A DNA stretch of 62,059 bases from Actinomadura sp. CNU-125 (GCF_001942465.1 NZ_MKJY01000155.1:1-62059); one strand, 5' to 3'; numbered from the stretch's first letter, positions 37,885 to 46,999 are shown. Translations and numbers: made by a program. Notes: a model not told the origin generated them from the letters alone.

Positions 37885-39858
37885 TCAGCCGACCACGACC
37901 CGGACGCGCGCGAGGTCGTAGATCCGGCCGTAGGGGGTGCGGGTGTCTCCGTCTCGGTGCGCGGCGACCCGCACCGTCACGAAGTACGTGCCGGGCTCGT
38001 CGAACGAGCAGCGACGCTCGACCGTCACCGACTCCGCGGGCTCCGGCGCGTCCGCCACCGCGAACGCGCCCGACCCGTCGAGGTCCCACTCCACCGCGAC
38101 GATCGCGCCCGTCCCGCCCGGCGCCGCCGCGACCGCCCGCAGCGTCACGTCCCGTCCGGGCGGGACGTCCGCGCGGTCGGAGCCGTCGACGGTGAGCGCG
38201 ACCACCGGTTGCACGCCGCCCCGCCCGTCCGCCGCGACCCGCACCTGCCCGTCCGCGACCGTGTACGCGGTGCTCGGCGCGGGCGCCCGTCCGGTCTCCA
38301 CCCACGCGCTCAGGTCGCGCAGCGCCCGGTGCAGCACGCCGAGGTAGGGGACGGAGCGCGTCGGGTCCTCCTGCGCCTCGTCGTCGGCGTGCAGCGCGTT
38401 GTCGACGTACCAGAGCCGGAAGCGGTCGTCGGTCCGCTCCCCGAGATGCTCGCGGACCTTCGAGCGGTACCAGTCGGCCTGCCACGGGAACGCCTCCCGG
38501 TCCAGCAGGCACGCGACCACGATCATCTTGCCGGTGAACCGTCCGGTCTGGACGTGCCCGGCCGCGGCCTCCGCGAACAGCGGGCCGAGGAGCATCGGCC
38601 GCTGCGGGAGCGCCGGGGAGCCGTCCGGCAGGCGGAACTGGTCCCACACCGCGTACTCGGGGCCCGGCACCTGGTGGCGGTGGTAGGTCTGCGCCGCGAG
38701 GAAGTTCCCGTTGTCGATCTCGACGGCGTCGCCCGGCCGCACCGCGTCGAGCGCCCGGTCCGGGACGTCGATGACCGCCACGTCCCCCGAGATCTCCCGG
38801 ACCGTCCGCCGGACCCCGGCCGCGGCGCCCGTCCGGATCACGAGATCCGCGGCCTGCACCCGTTCCGGCGGCGCCGCCGACAGGCGCAGCGCCGTGACGG
38901 CCGCGCCGTCCCGCGGGCCCCGGAACGACTCGTCGACGCCACCGCGCCCGTCCTCCCCGCCGTGCGCGATCGTCTCGGTGACCTCGCAGCGGTGCCGGAC
39001 GCGGTCGCGGTGCACGGACGAGCCGGGATCGGCGCCCAGATACCCCTCGACCGTCCAGAAGTCGTCGAAGTACCCGGGGTCGACGGTGACGATGTGCGGA
39101 TACAGCACGCCGAACGCGTGGATGCCCATCGTGCGGTGCCCGAACCAGGAACGCGGCGGGAACCCCATCCGGGTGACCTCGCGGAGCGCCGCACGCTCCT
39201 CGTCGTCCAGCCCGTCGTACATGTCGCGGCCCGAGCCGGGCTCGACGGCGTCCACGATCCGGTCGAGCTTCCCCCGCAGGACGCGCTGCGCGTGCATCCG
39301 GACGGCGAACACGTTCGGGATCGCCATCGGGCTGCCGATCACGTACGGGACGAAGCCGTCCCACACGTCCGTCGTGCTCTCGGCCCCGCCGATGGTGCGG
39401 TACCCGCCGCCGCTCCCCCCGTACGCGTACCCGTACGCACGATGTTCGCCGTAGCACCGCCTCGCGACCTCCCGCGAGAACCGCGCCGCCGCCGCGTTCG
39501 CCCGATAGGCGGCGATCGTCGGGTCGACGCCCGCATCGCCCGGCGTCCCCGAGGCGCCGCCGCCGTTCGTCTCCAGGAAGTAGGCGCCGCTGTCGGCCGC
39601 GAAGCCGATCCGATCCTCCTGCCCGGTCGCCCCCTGCGCGAGGAGCTCGCTCTCCGGGACGGGGGTGATGTGCTGGAAGAACCGTCCGCGATACCGCTCG
39701 GCGGGCGGAAGGTAGATCGAGAACCGGGTGGCGGTACCGGTGAACCCGCCGTGGACGTAACGGTGCCGGACGGGCTCGTCGCGCCACTCGTCCACGTCGA
39801 TGTACGGGTCGTCGAAGCCGTCCCCGAGGTCCGGTCGCCGCGCTGCGTGCTCGTCCAA
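37885..39858 (-). CDS. Large hydrolase-like protein with C-terminal PKD-like domain
   Basis: 657 residues. The N-terminal half resembles alpha/beta-hydrolase (tannase/esterase-like) proteins: AYGYAYGGSGGGYRTIGG holds a nucleophile-elbow-like GGSGGG, and NALHADDEA could hold late catalytic residues. The last 110 residues (TLRAVAAAPGGTGAIVAVEWDLDGSG, ... FDEPGTYFVTVRV; each read in parts) look like a PKD fold. No signal peptide is visible. Substrate unknown. Divergent from a TetR regulator, which probably controls it. Confidence 0.7.
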   Translation of the reverse strand: MDEHAARRPDLGDGFDDPYIDVDEWRDEPVRHRYVHGGFTGTATRFSIYLPPAERYRGRFFQHITPVPESELLAQGATGQEDRIGFAADSGAYFLETNGGGASGTPGDAGVDPTIAAYRANAAAARFSREVARRCYGEHRAYGYAYGGSGGGYRTIGGAESTTDVWDGFVPYVIGSPMAIPNVFAVRMHAQRVLRGKLDRIVDAVEPGSGRDMYDGLDDEERAALREVTRMGFPPRSWFGHRTMGIHAFGVLYPHIVTVDPGYFDDFWTVEGYLGADPGSSVHRDRVRHRCEVTETIAHGGEDGRGGVDESFRGPRDGAAVTALRLSAAPPERVQAADLVIRTGAAAGVRRTVREISGDVAVIDVPDRALDAVRPGDAVEIDNGNFLAAQTYHRHQVPGPEYAVWDQFRLPDGSPALPQRPMLLGPLFAEAAAGHVQTGRFTGKMIVVACLLDREAFPWQADWYRSKVREHLGERTDDRFRLWYVDNALHADDEAQEDPTRSVPYLGVLHRALRDLSAWVETGRAPAPSTAYTVADGQVRVAADGRGGVQPVVALTVDGSDRADVPPGRDVTLRAVAAAPGGTGAIVAVEWDLDGSGAFAVADAPEPAESVTVERRCSFDEPGTYFVTVRVAAHRDGDTRTPYGRIYDLARVRVVVG

Positions 39859-39886
39859 GGCCCGTCTCCCGTCTCAGCGAAACCTG

Positions 39887-39916
39887 AGTAAAACAGAGAC
39901 AAATCCACAGAGTCAA
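39887..39916 (-). promoter_or_regulatory. Predicted promoter of the hydrolase-like gene
   Basis: Minus strand TTGACT (39916-39911), 18-base spacer, TTTACT (39892-39887). It lies in an unusually A/T-rich 139-bp gap between the hydrolase-like gene and the divergent tetR, about 28 bases before the ATG. Confidence 0.5.
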
Positions 39917-39997
39917 CCAGCAATCCCACCTTTGCCGCACAGAACAGCCACCAAAACCATCAACCACTCAACTTTGAGAGGTGCGTACAGTCTTGCC

Positions 39998-40639
39998 ATG
40001 ACCTCCGCAGCGACCGGGAGCCGGGGACGGTACGCCAGGACGGCCGAGCGCCGCCGGACGATCGCGCGCGCCGTGCTCGACATCGTCCGGGAGAAAGGCC
40101 ACGGCGGCGTCACCACCGCCGAGGTCGCCGACCGCGCGGGGACGAGCGAGGCGACCGTCCTGTACCACTACTCGACCAAGGACCACCTGCTCGTCGCCGC
40201 GCTGCGCCGCTTCTACGAGGAGGACGACGAGCGCCTCTCCCCCGGCGACGCGTCCCTCGACCTGGAGAGGCTCGGCGCGTACGCGCGGTCGCTCCAGCAC
40301 GACCACGCCATCGTGCGGCTGCACACGCTGCTGGCGGGGCACGCCGCGACGCCCGGACATCCCGCGCAGGAGTACTTCGCCGAGCACTACCGGGCCGCGG
40401 TGACGCGCTGGGCCGCCATCATCGAGCGGCGCCAGAGCACCGGCACCGCCCACCCGGACCTGGACCCCACGGACGTCGCCCGCCAGTTCATCGCGACGTG
40501 GGAGGGGCTTCGCGCCCAATGGCTCGTCGACCCGGGCTTCGACCTCGGCGACACGGTCGTCGCGGCGTTCCGCCGCCTGACCGCGCAGAACTGGATGGAA
40601 GCCCGCAGCCTCCTCCTCGCTCCAGGCACCGGCACCTGA
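39998..40639 (+). CDS. TetR family regulator
   Basis: 213 residues from ATG 39998. N-terminal HTH: RRRTIARAVLDIVREKGHGG, then TTAEVADRAGTSEATVLYHY with the YHYSTKDHLL motif typical of TetR recognition helices. No ribosome site precedes the ATG, so the transcript may be leaderless. It likely represses the divergent hydrolase-like gene; ligand unknown. Confidence 0.88.
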   Translation: MTSAATGSRGRYARTAERRRTIARAVLDIVREKGHGGVTTAEVADRAGTSEATVLYHYSTKDHLLVAALRRFYEEDDERLSPGDASLDLERLGAYARSLQHDHAIVRLHTLLAGHAATPGHPAQEYFAEHYRAAVTRWAAIIERRQSTGTAHPDLDPTDVARQFIATWEGLRAQWLVDPGFDLGDTVVAAFRRLTAQNWMEARSLLLAPGTGT

Positions 40640-40646
40640 CGCGGAA

Positions 40647-40676
40647 CGGAGGCCCCCGAACTCCCGGGAGCCTCCG
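40647..40676. terminator. Convergent terminator-like hairpin
   Basis: CGGAGGC and GCCTCCG close a GC-rich hairpin that starts 7 bases after the tetR stop and ends 12 bases before the end of the opposing gene. Confidence 0.6.
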
Positions 40677-40688
40677 CCAAGCCCGGGG

Positions 40689-40955
40689 TCACCCCCAGAC
40701 GACCTCCGCGTCCAGCCGCCGGGCCGCACTCTCCGGGCTGAGCCACCGCCCGAACGAACACCCCTGGGCCGGGACGGTCGCGGCGCCCCCGTCCGGCAAC
40801 GCGATCCCGTACGCGACGACCTCCCGCACCACCGAGTCGTCCGCGTCCAGACCCTCCCGGACGAGGACGAACGCACGCGGATGCCCGCACGCACTCGTCC
40901 CCGCGTCCCCCGCGTGGTAGACAGACGATTGTTCGGACCCGTGCACGCCGTCCAT
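40689..40955 (-). CDS. Small hypothetical protein (88 aa)
   Basis: Start ATG 40955 with GGAAGGGAG 7 bases upstream. Begins MDGVHGSEQSSVYHAGDAG, has two Cys (SACGHP, QGCSFG), and ends RRLDAEVVWG. No membrane segment. Family not recognised; small proteins of this sort often accompany XRE/DUF397 loci in actinomycetes, and the XRE gene starts 198 bp away on the other strand. Confidence 0.6.
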   Translation of the reverse strand: MDGVHGSEQSSVYHAGDAGTSACGHPRAFVLVREGLDADDSVVREVVAYGIALPDGGAATVPAQGCSFGRWLSPESAARRLDAEVVWG

Positions 40956-41092
40956 CGGCTGCTCCCTTCCGAGCACCGGGCCGGGACGGACGTGCCGGTA
41001 AGCGTTGATCCGTCCCGGCCTCTTCCTCGATCTTTCATTGCAGACCGTGACGCATGGTCTACGGTGTGCATAGTCTCACCGCGTCCAGCGAT

Positions 41093-41126
41093 GAACAAGT
41101 TGTTCAGATGGATTCTTGTAAGAATC
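41093..41126. promoter_or_regulatory. Two adjacent palindromes upstream of the XRE gene
   Basis: GAACAAGTTGTTC (41093-41105) is a perfect palindrome around one central base, and GATTCTT-GT-AAGAATC (41111-41126) has perfect 7-bp arms. Both lie 27-60 bases before the XRE start and are candidate operators for autoregulation. Confidence 0.55.
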
Positions 41127-41152
41127 TGTCACCAGAGGAAGGAAGCCCGGCA

Positions 41153-42005
41153 ATGGCCGAGCGGCAACGCGTCACCCTGCGATCCCAGTGGCTCGGTCAG
41201 CAACTCCGCGAACTGCGCGAGACCAAGGGCCTACTGATCAAGGACGTCGCCGAGTACCTCCAGCGCGATCCGGGCACGGTCAGCCGCTTCGAGACCGGCT
41301 TCTACCCCATCCGGCGCCCCGACCTGATGGCACTGCTCGATCTCTACGGCGTCTCCAGTTCCCGCCGCCGCGACGCCCTCATGACCCTCAGCCAGGATGT
41401 CTGGCAGAAGCTGGGGGGACGGCTACTCCCGCGACGTCGCAGGCTCGCTCATCGACTACGTATGGCTGGAGTCCCGGGCCGCCCACATCCGCTCCTACGC
41501 CGCCATCGTCGTCCCTGGCCTCCTTCAGACCGCCGCGTACGCAGAGCACGTGATTCACGCAGACGAGCCCGAAGCCACCACAGAGCAGATCCGACGCTGG
41601 TATGAACTTCGCATGAACCGCCAAAGAGTCATGGAGGAACCGAACGCGCCACAGGTGACCGCCATCCTCGACGAGGCGGTGCTCCGCCGTAAGGTCGCCT
41701 CACCGGACGTCACGCGCGACCAACTACGGCACCTGGTCGAGCTCGCGGCACTGCCGAACGTGGAGATCCGGGTGCTCCCGTTCGAGGCGGGGAAACTCGC
41801 AAGCGTGCACGGAAGCTTCGAGATCTTCCAGATGCCCGACCCCTTCCCCGAAGTCGCCTACACCGAGTCGCTCGCGGGCGGAATCTACGTCGAAGCGCCC
41901 GACATTTCACGATTCACTCATGCCTACGATGGCCACATGGCCATGGCCCTCGGGTCAGCCGAGTCAATCGAGATGATCGCGGCGATTGCGAAGGACGAGC
42001 GTTGA
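41153..42005 (+). CDS. XRE-type HTH regulator with DUF5753 domain, one frameshift
   Basis: The reconstructed protein has 283 residues from ATG 41153 with AGGAAGGAAG upstream. HTH: LRELRETKGLLIKDVAEYL then DPGTVSRFETG. The C-terminal DUF5753 part has PGLLQTAAYAEHVI, ILDEAVLRRKV, HLVELAALPNVEIRVLPF and YTESLAGGIYVE. The frame shifts in a run of six G at about 41414-41419, where five are expected (one inserted). It belongs to the Scr1-like regulators paired with DUF397 proteins in filamentous actinomycetes. Confidence 0.9.
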
Positions 42006-42250
42006 GCACACCGGAGCCAAGCACCCTCCTCAGCGAAGAGCAACTCAGCCGAGTCACCTGGCACATCAGCACCTACAGCCCCAATGGCGGTGGCAACTGC
42101 GTCGAGGCCGGTCCCCTCGCGGACGGGACGGAGCGCGTCGCCGTCCGGCACAGCCACCGGCCCGACGCCGAAGTCATCGTCTACACCCGCGCCGAATGGG
42201 AAGCCTTCCTCTCCGGCGTCCGCAACAACGAATTCGACTTCTTCCAGTAG
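42002..42250 (+). CDS. DUF397 domain protein (partner of the XRE regulator)
   Basis: 82 residues from a TTG that overlaps the XRE stop (TTGA). DUF397 pattern: VTWHISTYSPNGGGNCVEAG near residue 18, VAVRHSHRPDAEVIVYTRAEWEAFLSGVR (read in parts) after it. Such pairs act in development or as toxin-antitoxin-like switches; the DUF397 protein is usually the antagonist. Confidence 0.9.
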   Translation: MSTPEPSTLLSEEQLSRVTWHISTYSPNGGGNCVEAGPLADGTERVAVRHSHRPDAEVIVYTRAEWEAFLSGVRNNEFDFFQ

Positions 42251-42268
42251 AGACGCGAAGCAGGCTCG

Positions 42269-42741
42269 TCAATAGAGCAGGTCCCAACGACTCAGTTGGT
42301 CATCCTCGGGGCATTCCACCTGCCGGTACGTCGATTTCCCTCCACCTGGCGGCAAGAGGGTGCAGTCAAAGCAGTACTCCAGATGAGAAAGTCGCCCGGT
42401 GGAGTTGTCGGCGTATTCGTGAGCCCTGATCGTCAGCTCGGTACGGTCGGCCTGGGGCTTGAATCTCTCGATCTCCACGGCACGTCCGGCCATCGCACCT
42501 TGGAAGGCGGACTCCGGCGCGGACGGCGGCAGGGCCGCGAACTTCTGGAATGCGTATTGTCCGGTGCGCTGGGCATCTCGTTCCGCCCTGCGCATATTCT
42601 CCTGCGTCCGCTCGTTGTTATAGTGCACAATCCAGCCATAACCGGCCAACAAGCCGCAGATGCCGAGGGCGAGAACGATCAGGGCGGCGTGGTCGGAGAA
42701 CGAGCGATACCTGTCGGTCTCCAGCCTGGCGACGGTTCCAC
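42269..42741 (-). CDS. Single-pass membrane protein, probable frameshift near the start
   Basis: GTG 42741 has AAGAGGGG 7 bases upstream but its frame stops after 20 codons. One base restored between 42710 and 42738 joins it to an open frame with a membrane helix (ALIVLALGICGLLAGYGWIV) followed by a 115-residue outer part rich in charged residues and a CFDC pair. The reconstructed protein has 157 residues. Without the fix, only an internal TTG at 42652 could start it, cutting the helix. Family not recognised. Confidence 0.6.
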
Positions 42742-42804
42742 GGCGGCACCCCTCTTGTCGGCAGACACACGTATGGTAGTCCGCCGAAATTCACGCGAGC
42801 AGGG

Positions 42805-42923
42805 TGCGCCGGGACGGCGCCCGCCGAGCGGTCGGCGAACTGCGGGAGGAACGCGCCGAAGAGCAGCAGCGCCTTCGGGTTCGTCATCGCGACGCCGAAC
42901 TCTTGGCGGGGCAACTCCCAGCG
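42805..42923 (-). pseudogene. LysE-family transporter fragment (internal duplicate)
   Basis: 119 bp identical at 117 positions to 44999-45117 inside the intact lysE-like gene, encoding EFGVAMTNPKALLLFGAF and FADRSAGAVPA. No start, no end and no flanking lysE sequence. The rest of 42742-43034 holds no convincing gene; a minus-strand frame MAHAQRGRPLYLATVEDM next to the fragment looks coding-like but is unrecognised and runs out of frame. Confidence 0.85.
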
Positions 42924-43034
42924 ACCTCGGCAGCCGACGGGCGAACATGTCCTCCACCGTGGCCAGATACAGCGGCCTTCCTCGCTGCGCATGCGCCACT
43001 TGTAGAATTTAATCTGTCGGCGAGGTCGGCGTTC

Positions 43035-43607
43035 TCAACGGATCAGAAGGTCGATCGCGACCTTCAGTCGTTCGAGGTAGAACTCTCGCGAGGTGGCCTG
43101 ATGTTTGAGGCCGGTCGATGCGCTGATCATCGTCTGTGCGATGGAGGGCGCTGCCTCTCGTCCTACCTCGGCGGCGATCGCGTCTGTGATGAGTTCCTCA
43201 AAACGGCGCGGCGTGTTTTCGACGATTTCTCCGAGGAGGTCGGGGTTGTCCTCGATGACTGTCGTGACGTCGCGCGTCAGTGGGCCGATGTAGCGGCCCG
43301 CCCAGTGGTCGAACGCTTCGGCCAGACGCTCTCCAAGAGGGCGGCCGGCGTCGGCCAGGACGTGTTCGACCGCCGTGATGTCCCGTTCCAGGGCCTGGGT
43401 GACCGCGGCACGGAACAGGGTCTCCTTCGAGGAGAAGAGGAAGTAGAGCCCGGGCCGGGAGATGCGCGCCGCCCGCGCCACCTCCTCCATCGAGGTCTTC
43501 CTGTAGCCGAATCGCGCGAACGTGACCATGGCGGAGTCCAGAACCATGGCCCGACGGTCGGTCTCGGCCACCGTCGACGACGGCGGGCCGGTATCGGGAC
43601 TGCGCAT
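43035..43607 (-). CDS. TetR family regulator
   Basis: 190 residues. HTH: AMVLDSAMVTFARFGYRKTS, then MEEVARAARISRPGLYFLFSSKETLF. The C-terminal ligand domain has few landmarks. Divergent from the SDR gene across 63 bp holding a clear inverted repeat, so it probably represses both. Codon use is less extreme in GC than the neighbours, in line with later acquisition. Confidence 0.9.
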   Translation of the reverse strand: MRSPDTGPPSSTVAETDRRAMVLDSAMVTFARFGYRKTSMEEVARAARISRPGLYFLFSSKETLFRAAVTQALERDITAVEHVLADAGRPLGERLAEAFDHWAGRYIGPLTRDVTTVIEDNPDLLGEIVENTPRRFEELITDAIAAEVGREAAPSIAQTMISASTGLKHQATSREFYLERLKVAIDLLIR

Positions 43608-43633
43608 GAGTCGAGCATACGAACGAGAGTCGA

Positions 43634-43663
43634 ACTATACAAGTTGTGTCTACTCTGTATAGT
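43634..43663. promoter_or_regulatory. Divergent operator/promoters between tetR and the SDR gene
   Basis: ACTATACA (43634-43641) and TGTATAGT (43656-43663) are perfect inverted arms 14 bases apart. Each contains a TATAGT-like -10 pointing outwards. The right -10 ends 7 bases before the SDR GTG, implying a leaderless transcript. Bound TetR would cover both promoters. Confidence 0.65.
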
Positions 43664-43670
43664 CGATGTC

Positions 43671-44642
43671 GTGAACACACGCACTCTCATCACCACACCG
43701 TTCACCGCCTCCAGCAACGCGGACGAAGTGCTGCGGGGCGCCGACCTCTCCGGCATCCGCGCGATCGTGACGGGCGCTTCCTCCGGACTCGGGATCGAGA
43801 CCGCACGCGTGCTGGCCTCCGCCGGGGCGGAAGTGACGCTCGCCGTCCGGAACACGACCGCAGGTGAGACCGTCGCCGAGACGATCGGGAAGTCGACCGG
43901 AGGGATCCGGCCCCGAGTCGTCCGGCTCGACCTCGCGGACAGGGCCTCCGTCACGCGGTTCGTCGACGTATGGACCGGACCGCTTCACCTACTGATCAAC
44001 AACGCGGGTGTGATCACCGGTGCTCTCGAACGAACCCGTGAGGGATGGGAGCTGCAGTTCGCGACGAACCATCTCGGCCACTTCGCCTTGGCCGCCGGGC
44101 TTCACGACGCCCTGGCCCGAGGAGCATCCGACCGGGACGGAGCGCGGATCGTTTCGGTCAGTTCGACGGCGCACATGCGTTCCGGCATCGACTTCGACGA
44201 CCTCCACTTCGAGCGTCGCGACTATGACCCGCAAATCGCCTATTCGCAGTCGAAGACGGCGAATTCTCTCTTCGCGGTCGAGGCGACCCGTCTTTGGGCA
44301 TCCGACGGCATCGTCGCCAATGCGGTGAACCCCGGCGGGATCGCGACGGGACTGCAGCGCAACTTCACACCGGAACAGAAGTCGTCGCTCGACGCGGCCG
44401 AAGCCGCGGGAGTCTTCACGTACAAAACGGTCGAACAGGGGGCCGCTACCAGCATCGTCGCGGCAGTCGCCCCCGAGTTCGCTCACTCCGGAGGCCACTA
44501 CCTCGACGATGCGCAAGAGGCCTACACCGTGCCGAACGACACCGACCTCGCGCAGCACCCGCACGGGGTCAAGGAATGGGCGCTCGACCCTGCCATCGCC
44601 AAGCGCCTGTGGACCGTCTCGACCGACCTGCTCAGCGTCTGA
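43671..44642 (+). CDS. Short-chain dehydrogenase/reductase (WW-oxidoreductase/retinol-dehydrogenase-like)
   Basis: 323 residues from GTG 43671. Cofactor loop TGASSGLGIETARVL, HLLINNAG (NNAG motif), ISVSST-type catalytic Ser in VSVSSTAHM, and catalytic Tyr/Lys in AYSQSKTANSLF. The LQFATNHLGHF segment and length fit the light-dependent-protochlorophyllide/retinol-dehydrogenase-like SDR group. Substrate unknown. Flanked on both sides by copies of a lysE fragment. Confidence 0.9.
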   Translation: MNTRTLITTPFTASSNADEVLRGADLSGIRAIVTGASSGLGIETARVLASAGAEVTLAVRNTTAGETVAETIGKSTGGIRPRVVRLDLADRASVTRFVDVWTGPLHLLINNAGVITGALERTREGWELQFATNHLGHFALAAGLHDALARGASDRDGARIVSVSSTAHMRSGIDFDDLHFERRDYDPQIAYSQSKTANSLFAVEATRLWASDGIVANAVNPGGIATGLQRNFTPEQKSSLDAAEAAGVFTYKTVEQGAATSIVAAVAPEFAHSGGHYLDDAQEAYTVPNDTDLAQHPHGVKEWALDPAIAKRLWTVSTDLLSV

Positions 44643-44817
44643 CCGACCAAGTGTCCTCAACGGGATCTGTCGCCCTCCCGGACAAGAACAGGACGACGAT
44701 CACCGCCGTTGCACCCGAAGGCCGACATGAGCGCCTGGCCACCCCGCACACGGAGACGTCCGGGCCCCGCATCGATGAGGCCGTTTCTTGCCCCCTGACC
44801 GACCGATGCGGCCCGTT

Positions 44818-45444
44818 TCAGGGGCGGGCTCGGGTGAGGGAGGCGGCGATGGCGAGCATGGTGATGCCCGTGGCCCGGTCGAACAGGCGGCGCGTGCGGG
44901 CGGTGAGGTCGAAGGAGGCCAGGCGTCCTCCGACGCCCGCGTACACCAGGGCGGCGGCGAATTCCACGGCGATGTAGGCGAGGCCGAGCGCCAGCAATTG
45001 CGCCGGGACGGCGCCCGCCGAGCGGTCGGCGAACTGCGGGAGGAACGCCCCGAAGAGCAGCAGCGCCTTCGGGTTCGTCATCGCGACGCCGAACTCTTGG
45101 CGGGTCAACTCCCAGCGCGTCCGCCGGACGCCGGTCGACTCTGTGTGGGCCGGTTCGGCGGCGTGCGTCCACAGCAAGCGTCCGCCCAGGTAAAGCAGGT
45201 AGGCCACGCCGCACCATTTCACCGCGGTGAACACGGGCTCGGACGCCAGGAGGATCGCGCCGAGGCCCGCGGCCGTCGCGAGGATCAGCACGAAGAACGC
45301 CGAGAATCGGCCCGCGAGTGCGATGAGGGCGCCCGCCGTACCTTGCTGGAGCGCGTTGCGTAATGAGAGCAGCTGGTTGGCGCCCGGCGTGAGCGCGAGC
45401 AGGACGGACGCGGCGAGGAACTCCTGCCAATGTGCGTTGAACAC
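44818..45444 (-). CDS. LysE/RhtB family amino-acid exporter
   Basis: 208 residues, about six membrane helices. LysE hallmark near the N-terminus: LLALTPGANQLLSLRNAL (TPGPN variant with Ala), then AVKWCGVAYLLYLGGRLLW and FGVAMTNPKALLLFGAFLPQF. Members export amino acids or small metabolites with proton exchange. An internal 119-bp stretch is duplicated 2.2 kb away. The 175 bp between the SDR stop and this gene's end show nothing notable. Confidence 0.9.
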   Translation of the reverse strand: MFNAHWQEFLAASVLLALTPGANQLLSLRNALQQGTAGALIALAGRFSAFFVLILATAAGLGAILLASEPVFTAVKWCGVAYLLYLGGRLLWTHAAEPAHTESTGVRRTRWELTRQEFGVAMTNPKALLLFGAFLPQFADRSAGAVPAQLLALGLAYIAVEFAAALVYAGVGGRLASFDLTARTRRLFDRATGITMLAIAASLTRARP

Positions 45445-45461
45445 GCGGTCCTTTCACCGCC

Positions 45462-45997
45462 TCAGCGGCGAACGCGCTCGATCACCTTCGCGTGCTGGAG
45501 CGTGCCGGTGAGTTCGATGTGGAGACGGGCGTCGGCGGCGAGATCCGTGGAGTGGATCTTGAGTTTCGAGTAGGTGAGGTTGAGGCCGTCGGTGTCGATC
45601 ACCGTGCCGGGCGAGGTGACGAGGACGAGCCTGCCGTGCACCATGTCCGCGTCGATCCGCAGGCGTTCGAGGTGATCGTCGCCTCGGTGAGGTCGAGGGT
45701 GACCTTGCAGAGTTGCGTGCGGATCTCGATGTGCGCGGGCATCGGCCAGCGGCCGTCCTTGACGTACTTGCCGCCTTCCTGCGCGATCACGAGGGCCTCT
45801 TTGGTCCCGGGGACGGACGGGAGGTCGGCGGTGAGCGCGGCCAGTTCGCCGAGCGTCCGGGCGTTCAGCGCGCCCTCCACCCGGGTTTCGAGTTCCTCGG
45901 CACCGAGCCGCCCGTCGCCTCCGGCGACCCGCAGAGCCTCCAGGGCACGCTCACGATCGTCGTGCGACGCTCGCATTGCGGGCAGATCGGTCGGCAT
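45462..45997 (-). CDS. DUF1707 (SHOCT-like) protein, one frameshift
   Basis: The reconstructed protein has 178 residues from ATG 45997 (ATG 45976, giving MRASHDDRE, is the alternative). DUF1707 segment: MRASHDDRERALEALRVAGG, then LGAEELETRVEGALNARTLG and ELAALTADLP. The C-terminal half (VLVTSPGTVIDTDGLNLTYS) is a beta-rich domain often found after DUF1707. One base is lost near 45671. Function unknown; DUF1707 proteins are often membrane- or DNA-associated in actinomycetes. Confidence 0.82.
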
Positions 45998-46083
45998 GCC
46001 GACCACGCTACCGGCCCGGCCCCGGGCGGACGCGCCGACGGCCCCGGCCGTCCGCCCGTTTATCCGCGCTGACGTGCGCGAAT

Positions 46084-46908
46084 TCAGGCGAGGGTGCCGG
46101 TGGTGACCGTGGCGGTTACGCCGCCGTCCACGAGGAGGTCGGTGCCGGAGATGAACGTGGCGGAGGGGCCGAGCAGGAATTCGGCGGTCGCCGCGATGTC
46201 GGCGGGGGTGCCCACGCGCTTGGCGTTGGAGGCGTCGATCATCTTCCGCATCGAGGCGCCGTGCTCGCTGTCGAGTTCGGCCTGGCCCATGGGGGTGGCG
46301 ATGACCCCCGGGCTGATCGAGTTGACGCGGGCGCCGCGGGCACCCCACGTGGTGCTTGCGGCCCGGACGCGCAGCAGGTTGGCGCTCTTGGCGAACGAGT
46401 AGGCGCTGCCGCTGTCGGCGAAGCCGGACTCGGCGCAGACGGGGAGGGACAGCAGGTCGTCGGCCGGGGTGGTGGCCAGCCGTGCCCTCTCCTCCGGGGA
46501 GAAGCCGGGGTGGAAGTGGCCGGCCATGCTGGCGATGACGACGCCGGCTCCGCCGGGGGCGACGACCGCGCCGAACTCCTCCAGCACCAGCGCGACCCCG
46601 AGCAGGTCCACCGCCAGGATCGCCGGTACGGGCGCCTGGACGGGCGACAGCCCGGCGGTGTGCACGACCGACCGGACGTTGCCGAGGGACGCCGCCCGCG
46701 CGGCCAGCGCGGCGACCGATTCGCGTGACGTGACGTCCACCGGCTGGGCGGTGACCCGGTGGCCCTCTCCGGTCAGTTCGGTGGCGGCGGCGTCGAGGAT
46801 CTTCTCGCTGTGGTCGGCGAGCAGGACGTGCGCCCCGGCCCCGATGCGGCGTGCGATGGCGCGGCCCATACCGCCCGTTCCGATCACCACTGCGACGTGC
46901 TGGGTCAT
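46084..46908 (-). CDS. SDR family oxidoreductase
   Basis: 274 residues from ATG 46908 with GGGAGCG upstream. Cofactor loop VVIGTGGMGRAIARRI (a GxxxGxG variant), HTAGLSP in place of NNAG, Ser in VVIASMAGHF, Tyr/Lys in AYSFAKSANLLRV, and SPGVIATPMGQ. The HTAG and C-terminal ISGTDLLVDGG match the classical FabG-like fold. Divergent from a TetR gene. A paralogue of similar design lies at 49.3-50.2 kb. Confidence 0.9.
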   Translation of the reverse strand: MTQHVAVVIGTGGMGRAIARRIGAGAHVLLADHSEKILDAAATELTGEGHRVTAQPVDVTSRESVAALAARAASLGNVRSVVHTAGLSPVQAPVPAILAVDLLGVALVLEEFGAVVAPGGAGVVIASMAGHFHPGFSPEERARLATTPADDLLSLPVCAESGFADSGSAYSFAKSANLLRVRAASTTWGARGARVNSISPGVIATPMGQAELDSEHGASMRKMIDASNAKRVGTPADIAATAEFLLGPSATFISGTDLLVDGGVTATVTTGTLA

Positions 46909-46999
46909 GTTCGCTCCCGTTCGGCTCGGACGTCTCGGCGGCACCTCTCCGCCACATGTCCGTTATACAACACCTGTCGGAGACGAGTATCCTGGTCGG

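Noticed and set aside
42805..45117. Direct repeats as att sites of an integrative element
   Set aside because: No integrase, excisionase or tRNA gene is present, and the repeat is an internal protein-coding piece rather than a tRNA end.
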